DNA of 18,420 bases from an uncultured Eubacteriales bacterium (GTDB taxonomy: Bacteria > Bacillota > Clostridia > Oscillospirales > Acutalibacteraceae): NCBI GenBank assembly GCA_900320925.1, contig ONUD01000071.1:1-18420 (forward strand), in the 5' to 3' direction. The position numbers and the translations under genes are program-made. Shown here one piece after another: positions 14,832 through 18,420 of this stretch. The stretch's first letter is position 1; every line of letters starts with the position of its first letter. Under the pieces are notes generated by a model. The model searched no databases. It was not told the DNA's origin and saw only the letters and a program-made list of their open reading frames with translations.

Positions 14832-15539
14832 TTACCATTCGATTTCATCAATGGGGAGAGGATGTGGGTTGACCACATTGCTGATAACCCTGCCGCTTCG
14901 CATACGGATGACACGGTTCGCCATGGGTGTGATGGCAGAATTGTGTGTAATCAGCACAACGGTCATGCCGTCTTCCGTACATTTTGTCTGCAACAGTCGG
15001 AGGATTGTCTTGCCCGTATTGTAGTCCAATGCTCCTGTCGGCTCATCACACAACAGCAGTTTGGGTTTTTTGGCCAAGGCTCTTGCAATGGACACTCTTT
15101 GCTGTTCTCCGCCGGAAAGCTGTGAAGGAAAGTTGTTTTTCCGCTCGGAAAGCCCCACGCTGTCAAGCACGGTGTCCGCATCAAGGGATTCCCGACAGAT
15201 CTGTGTGGCAAGTTCCACATTTTCTTTGGCAGTCAGGTTCGGTATCAGGTTGTAGAACTGGAACACAAAGCCAATATCATATCTTCTGTAGGAGGCAAGG
15301 TCATGCTGGTTCAGGTGACTGATATCCTTGCCGCCCACCATGATCCTGCCCTCGTCACAGCTGTCAATGCCCCCCAGAATATTCAGCACGGTTGTCTTTC
15401 CGGCACCGCTCAGACCTACCACTACGGCAAACTCTCCCTCGTCAATGGAAAAACTCACCCCGTCTGCCGCTGTAATGGTCACTTCTCCCATCCTGTACCG
15501 TTTATACACATTCTCGAATTTTACAAAATCCTTTTGCAT
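14832..15539 (-). CDS. ABC transporter ATP-binding protein (MacB/LolD type)
   Basis: 235 residues. Walker A GLSGAGKTT (42-50), Q-loop FVFQFYNL (91-98), signature LSGGEQQR (141-148), Walker B LLLCDEPTGALD (161-172) and the switch histidine in VVLITHNSAI. The PTGALD and FYNLIPNLTA pattern marks the MacB/LolD/BceA subfamily that serves FtsX-type permeases. The ATG at 15539 has GAGGA eight nt upstream and begins 3 nt after the pepF stop; its own stop sits in the ribosome site of the permease gene. All three genes are thus tightly coupled. It powers the permease at the cytosolic face; transported substrate unknown. Confidence 0.95.
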   Translation of the reverse strand: MQKDFVKFENVYKRYRMGEVTITAADGVSFSIDEGEFAVVVGLSGAGKTTVLNILGGIDSCDEGRIMVGGKDISHLNQHDLASYRRYDIGFVFQFYNLIPNLTAKENVELATQICRESLDADTVLDSVGLSERKNNFPSQLSGGEQQRVSIARALAKKPKLLLCDEPTGALDYNTGKTILRLLQTKCTEDGMTVVLITHNSAITPMANRVIRMRSGRVISNVVNPHPLPIDEIEW

Positions 15540-15542
15540 TGC

Positions 15543-17231
15543 TCATTCCTCATTGTCGTCCAGCCATTGTTCCGCTTTTTCCGCCACTTCTTTCAGTGCT
15601 TCCTCTTCAAAGGGAGATTGTAAGCCTGCCGTTGCCACCAGTTCTGTAAAGGTCTGTGTCCCCGCCTTTTTGACAAGCTTCATATAGCGTTCCCAGGCTT
15701 CCTTGCGGCTGTCCTGCATGATGACCCAAAATTCCAAGGCAACTGTCTGTGCAAGGCAGTAGTCAATGTAGTAAAACGGATTTTCATAGATGTGCAGTTG
15801 TCTCTGCCAGCCTTTCCCCTCCCCGTAAAACGGCGAGCCGTCCAGCTTCATCCACGGCATATAGACTCCCATCAGTTCTTTCCAGACATGGTGACGCTGG
15901 AGCGGTGTCATGGACGGATTTTCATAAATAATATGCTGGAAATGGTCTACCATCGTGCCGTAAGGGATAAAGGTGATGGCACCGCACAGGTGGCTGTAAC
16001 GGAATTTTTTCGCATCTTTTCCGAAGAAATCGTCACTGCACTTCCAACCGAAAAATTCCATGGTCATAGAATGCACCTCACACGCTTCCAATGTAGGACT
16101 TTGGTTGTCGGAGGGAACAATGTCCCTTGCCATATAATAGGCAAAGGCATGACCTGCTTCATGGGTGATAACCTCCACGTCATCGGCAGTCCCATTGAAA
16201 TTGGCGAAAATAAAGGGTACCTTGTAATCGGCAAGCTGGGTACAGTAACCGCCGCTTGCCTTGCCCTTTTTGCTGAGTACATCCATCAGTTCCTCTTCAT
16301 ACATTTTGTCAATAAATGCTCCGCTTTCCTTGGAAAGCTTATGGTAAAGTTTTTTTCCTGTTTTCAGAATATCCTCTGCTGTTCCCTGCGGCTTGGGGTT
16401 GCCGTCACGGAATTGCAGGGCGGCATCGGCAAACGTAAACGGATAGGAAAGTCCTGTCCGCTTAGCCTGCTCACGGTAAAGCCTGTCTGCAACGGGTACG
16501 ATATATTTTACGACGGCTTTGCGGAATTTTGCAATATCGTGTGCCTCATAGCAGTTCCTGTTCATCTGAAGATAACCTAACTTCACAAAATTCGGATAGC
16601 CCAGCTTGACAGCTTTTTTGTGCCGGAGCTGCACCAGTCGGTCATAAATGTCATCCAGCTCCCTTGCGTGACTGTCATAAAACCTTGCTTCCTCCCGCCA
16701 TGCGGCACGTCTTTCTTCATCATCGGCAGACTGCTTGTATGGAAACAACTGTGACAAGGTACGCTTTTCTCCGTCAAATTCGATTTGTGCCGAAGCAATC
16801 AGCTTTTGATAGGCTGTTTCCAGCTTGTTGGTTTCCTGCGTTTCGGGGATGATGGCAGGGGAAAAGGCTTTCAGGAAAATTTCTGCATTGGTAAACAGCA
16901 GTTTGCCGTAAGCTTCCTCCAGTTCCGGACGGAATCGGCTCTCCACCAGCAATTTGGTAAAGCTTTGGCTCAGTTCCGTCAGCTCCGGCGAAATGTCATC
17001 GATCCATTCCACTTCCTTTTCATAAAACCCATCTGTCGTATCAATCGAGTGTCTTGCATAGGCAAGGCTCATCATGGTATCGGCATGGGACATTATTTTA
17101 TCCCACTCCAAAAAGGCACGGTTCGCTTCTTCAAAGGTATCTGCCGTTTCAAAACGCTGTTTCAGGGCATCGGCAGCGGCTTTGATCTCCTCGATATTCA
17201 GGCGTTTATATGGCATATCGGAAAATTTCAT
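15543..17231 (-). CDS. pepF: M3 family oligoendopeptidase (PepF-like)
   Basis: 562 residues from ATG 17231, which has GGAGG seven nt upstream; an in-frame ATG at 17246 overlaps that site's upstream side and has none of its own. The zinc motif HEAGH (357-361) lies in VITHEAGHAFAYYMARD, followed by the third-ligand helix LEACEVHSMTMEFF (381-394). This is the M3 thimet/PepF signature. Cytosolic, and cleaves short peptides (typically up to about 20 residues). It has its own promoter (17263-17291) and is the first gene of the operon with an ABC ATPase and a giant permease. The co-transcription could mean that peptides are handled by both, or may be incidental; I cannot decide. Confidence 0.94.
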   Translation of the reverse strand: MKFSDMPYKRLNIEEIKAAADALKQRFETADTFEEANRAFLEWDKIMSHADTMMSLAYARHSIDTTDGFYEKEVEWIDDISPELTELSQSFTKLLVESRFRPELEEAYGKLLFTNAEIFLKAFSPAIIPETQETNKLETAYQKLIASAQIEFDGEKRTLSQLFPYKQSADDEERRAAWREEARFYDSHARELDDIYDRLVQLRHKKAVKLGYPNFVKLGYLQMNRNCYEAHDIAKFRKAVVKYIVPVADRLYREQAKRTGLSYPFTFADAALQFRDGNPKPQGTAEDILKTGKKLYHKLSKESGAFIDKMYEEELMDVLSKKGKASGGYCTQLADYKVPFIFANFNGTADDVEVITHEAGHAFAYYMARDIVPSDNQSPTLEACEVHSMTMEFFGWKCSDDFFGKDAKKFRYSHLCGAITFIPYGTMVDHFQHIIYENPSMTPLQRHHVWKELMGVYMPWMKLDGSPFYGEGKGWQRQLHIYENPFYYIDYCLAQTVALEFWVIMQDSRKEAWERYMKLVKKAGTQTFTELVATAGLQSPFEEEALKEVAEKAEQWLDDNEE

Positions 17232-17262
17232 TCTTCTCTCCTCCATTCAATCAATCGAGTTT

Positions 17263-17291
17263 ATTTTACACCACCCACATCAAAAAATCAA
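17263..17291 (-). promoter_or_regulatory. Promoter of the pepF-ABC operon
   Basis: On the minus strand: -35 TTGATT (17291-17286), a 17-nt spacer and -10 TAAAAT (17268-17263), 31 nt before the ATG. Two copies of TCAATCGA (17251-17258 and 17288-17295) flank it, one over the -35 and one near the start of transcription. Confidence 0.65.
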
Positions 17292-17303
17292 TCGAATCCA
17301 TAG

Positions 17304-17334
17304 AAAAAGCTCTCCGGCATTTCTGCCGAAGAGC
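17304..17334 (-). terminator. Terminator of the Bax inhibitor-1 family gene
   Basis: On the minus strand, GCTCTTCGGCA-GAAA-TGCCGGAGAGC followed by TTTTT: an 11-bp stem with one G-U pair and a stable GAAA tetraloop, 9 nt after the stop at 17344. It separates this gene from the pepF promoter. Confidence 0.88.
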
Positions 17335-17343
17335 CATCCTGTT

Positions 17344-18072
17344 TTAGCGGCTGTTTCTCGCAAACAAACGCAAGATATACAGAAACAGGTTGATAAAGTC
17401 CAGATACAGTTCCAATGCAATATTGACGGAAGATTTCCGCAGCATTTCAGGGTCACTGCTGAAATAAGCATACCCTTTTTTGATTTTCTGTGTATCATAT
17501 GCCGTGAAGCCTACAAAAATCACGATTCCCAACAGACTGATTCCCAAGTCCATTGCCCCCATGTGGAAAAACATCCCCAACACGGCAAATACCAACAGGA
17601 CAATCAAACCAATGATCAGAATCGGACGCAGTGCCGTCAAATCACGCTTTGTAATCAGTCCGTATATCGAGAATGCCCCAAACAGCAGGGCGGTAGCGGC
17701 AAAGGCAAAAATCGCCTTGTCAGCACCTGCCAGCATCAACGTGGGAGCAATGTTGATGCCATTGCATACCGAGTACACCAAAAACAAAATCAAACTCACC
17801 GTTGACGGCAGCTTATACACAAAGAACCCCAAAACAAAAACCATAATCAGTTCAATGATAACGCTTCCAAAATAAACCGGCATGAACTGCATCAGAAAAA
17901 TCGGTGACAGCATCCCCTGTATCACAAATCCCAAAATAAAGGTAATGGAAAGCCCCACTGCCATCCAACCGTAGATTCGCCTGCTGTATTCCGCCATCGA
18001 CATTCCTGCTGAACGATAGGTACTGACACCATACCCTTGATAACTGTCATAGCTGTTTCCATTAAAGTTCAT
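17344..18072 (-). CDS. Bax inhibitor-1/YccA family membrane protein
   Basis: 242 residues with a glycine/tyrosine-rich N-terminus (about 1-30) and then about seven hydrophobic segments (e.g. IYGWMAVGLSITFILGFVI, IIELIMVFVLGFFVY, ILIIGLIVLLVFAVLG, GISLLGIVIFVGFTAYDTQ). The family end motif is clear: FTAYDTQKIKKGY, then ALELYLDFINLFLYILRLF. BI-1/YccA proteins are inner-membrane proteins; BsYetJ is a pH-sensitive calcium leak channel and E. coli YccA interacts with the FtsH protease. The role here is not known. The ATG at 18072 has GAAGGGG five nt upstream. Monocistronic, with a consensus promoter and its own terminator. Confidence 0.95.
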   Translation of the reverse strand: MNFNGNSYDSYQGYGVSTYRSAGMSMAEYSRRIYGWMAVGLSITFILGFVIQGMLSPIFLMQFMPVYFGSVIIELIMVFVLGFFVYKLPSTVSLILFLVYSVCNGINIAPTLMLAGADKAIFAFAATALLFGAFSIYGLITKRDLTALRPILIIGLIVLLVFAVLGMFFHMGAMDLGISLLGIVIFVGFTAYDTQKIKKGYAYFSSDPEMLRKSSVNIALELYLDFINLFLYILRLFARNSR

Positions 18073-18121
18073 ACAAACCCCTTCTTTCTCAAGTTACAAC
18101 ATGGATATTCTGCCTGTATTC

Positions 18122-18150
18122 ACTATACTCCTTTTTCTCCGCAAAGTCAA
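18122..18150 (-). promoter_or_regulatory. Promoter of the Bax inhibitor-1 family gene
   Basis: On the minus strand: -35 TTGACT (18150-18145), a 17-nt spacer and -10 TATAGT (18127-18122), about 50 nt upstream of the ATG at 18072. Near-consensus sigma-A promoter. Confidence 0.8.
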
Positions 18151-18158
18151 CCAGTTAA

Positions 18159-18213
18159 CTCTGCCGTGCCAAAATTTTAATTTTGGTCACTTCTTGAAGG
18201 TTTAGCGGCAGAG
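18159..18213. repeat. Nested inverted repeats upstream of the right-edge gene
   Basis: The outer arms CTCTGCCG (18159-18166) and CGGCAGAG (18206-18213) are exact complements; between them lies CCAAAATT-TT-AATTTTGG (18169-18186). The region is intergenic, between a minus-strand promoter and a plus-strand start. It may be an operator or a structured leader; neither arm pair is followed by a convincing T-run. Confidence 0.4.
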
Positions 18214-18265
18214 CGTGGAATGTATCGGCAAACACTGCATAAACATGAATGAAGGGAGTGAACGT

Positions 18266-18420
18266 ATGGCAGCAGAACTGTACATTGACAACGGACCTGA
18301 TGAGGGTAAAACCTATGTTGACCTGAGTTGTCTGGAACCGCCTGAGAGGAAACAGGTACACCTGAAAAATCTTGGCAGGATATCGTGGGAGATACAATGG
18401 GAACAATTTTTGGCAGAAAA
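18266..18420 (+). CDS. Unrecognised protein, N-terminus only (runs off right edge)
   Basis: 51 complete codons are visible from ATG 18266 (MAAELYIDNGPDEGKTY, then VDLSCLEPPERK), with GGGAGTG five nt upstream. An in-frame ATG at 18245 has no ribosome site. No signal peptide. I do not recognise a family from this short piece. I found no clear promoter upstream, only the nested inverted repeats at 18159-18213. It is open to the window edge, and the good ribosome site is the main reason to call it. Confidence 0.45.
   Translation, partial: MAAELYIDNGPDEGKTYVDLSCLEPPERKQVHLKNLGRISWEIQWEQFLAE

Overview
This looks like a chromosomal segment from a low-to-mid GC Bacillota (class Clostridia), probably a gut Lachnospiraceae/Oscillospiraceae-type anaerobe. 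That is inferred from the gene families (fused 2-hydroxyacyl-CoA dehydratase activase, M3 oligoendopeptidase, DUF4422 and GlfT2-like glycosyltransferases, DUF4854-like lipoprotein), strong AGGAGG-type ribosome sites and sigma-A type promoters. I see no rRNA, tRNA, IS element, integrase or CRISPR array.

Layout. (1) 1-2895, minus: the first 965 codons of a giant acyl-CoA dehydratase activase-related protein that runs off the left edge. (2) 3018-5083: a small regulatory island. A minus-strand pair (68-aa helical protein plus a 96-aa sigma region 4-like protein, coupled by a TTGA overlap) diverges from a plus-strand operon encoding an XRE repressor, an ImmA/IrrE metalloprotease and a tubby/LURP-one-like protein. 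Both promoters carry the same ACAC-N5-GTGT palindrome, and a perfect 14-bp inverted repeat lies between them. (3) 5092-11418, plus: an operon from a consensus promoter, with DUF4422 glycosyltransferase, UDP-galactopyranose mutase (glf), a GlfT2-like galactofuranosyltransferase split by a -1 frameshift at an A8 tract, adenine deaminase (ade) and a lipoprotein with a duplicated domain. Most junctions overlap, and a strong hairpin terminator follows. (4) 11422-17291, minus: pepF oligoendopeptidase, an ABC ATPase and a very large FtsX-type permease with an extracytoplasmic coiled coil. (5) 17304-18150, minus: a monocistronic Bax inhibitor-1 family membrane protein with its own promoter and terminator. 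(6) 18266 to the right edge, plus: the start of an unrecognised gene, preceded by nested inverted repeats.

How they work together. Glf converts UDP-Galp to UDP-Galf, the GlfT2-like enzyme would polymerise Galf, and DUF4422 probably adds another sugar, so the operon probably makes a galactofuranose-containing surface glycan. The A8 tract is a plausible switch or recoding site for the polymerase, although a sequencing error must be excluded. The XRE/ImmA island has the logic of the ICEBs1 ImmR/ImmA switch (a repressor cleaved by a protease), but its apparent divergent target is a sigma-like pair instead of excision genes. I consider the shared operators and the A8 frameshift the two most interesting signals.
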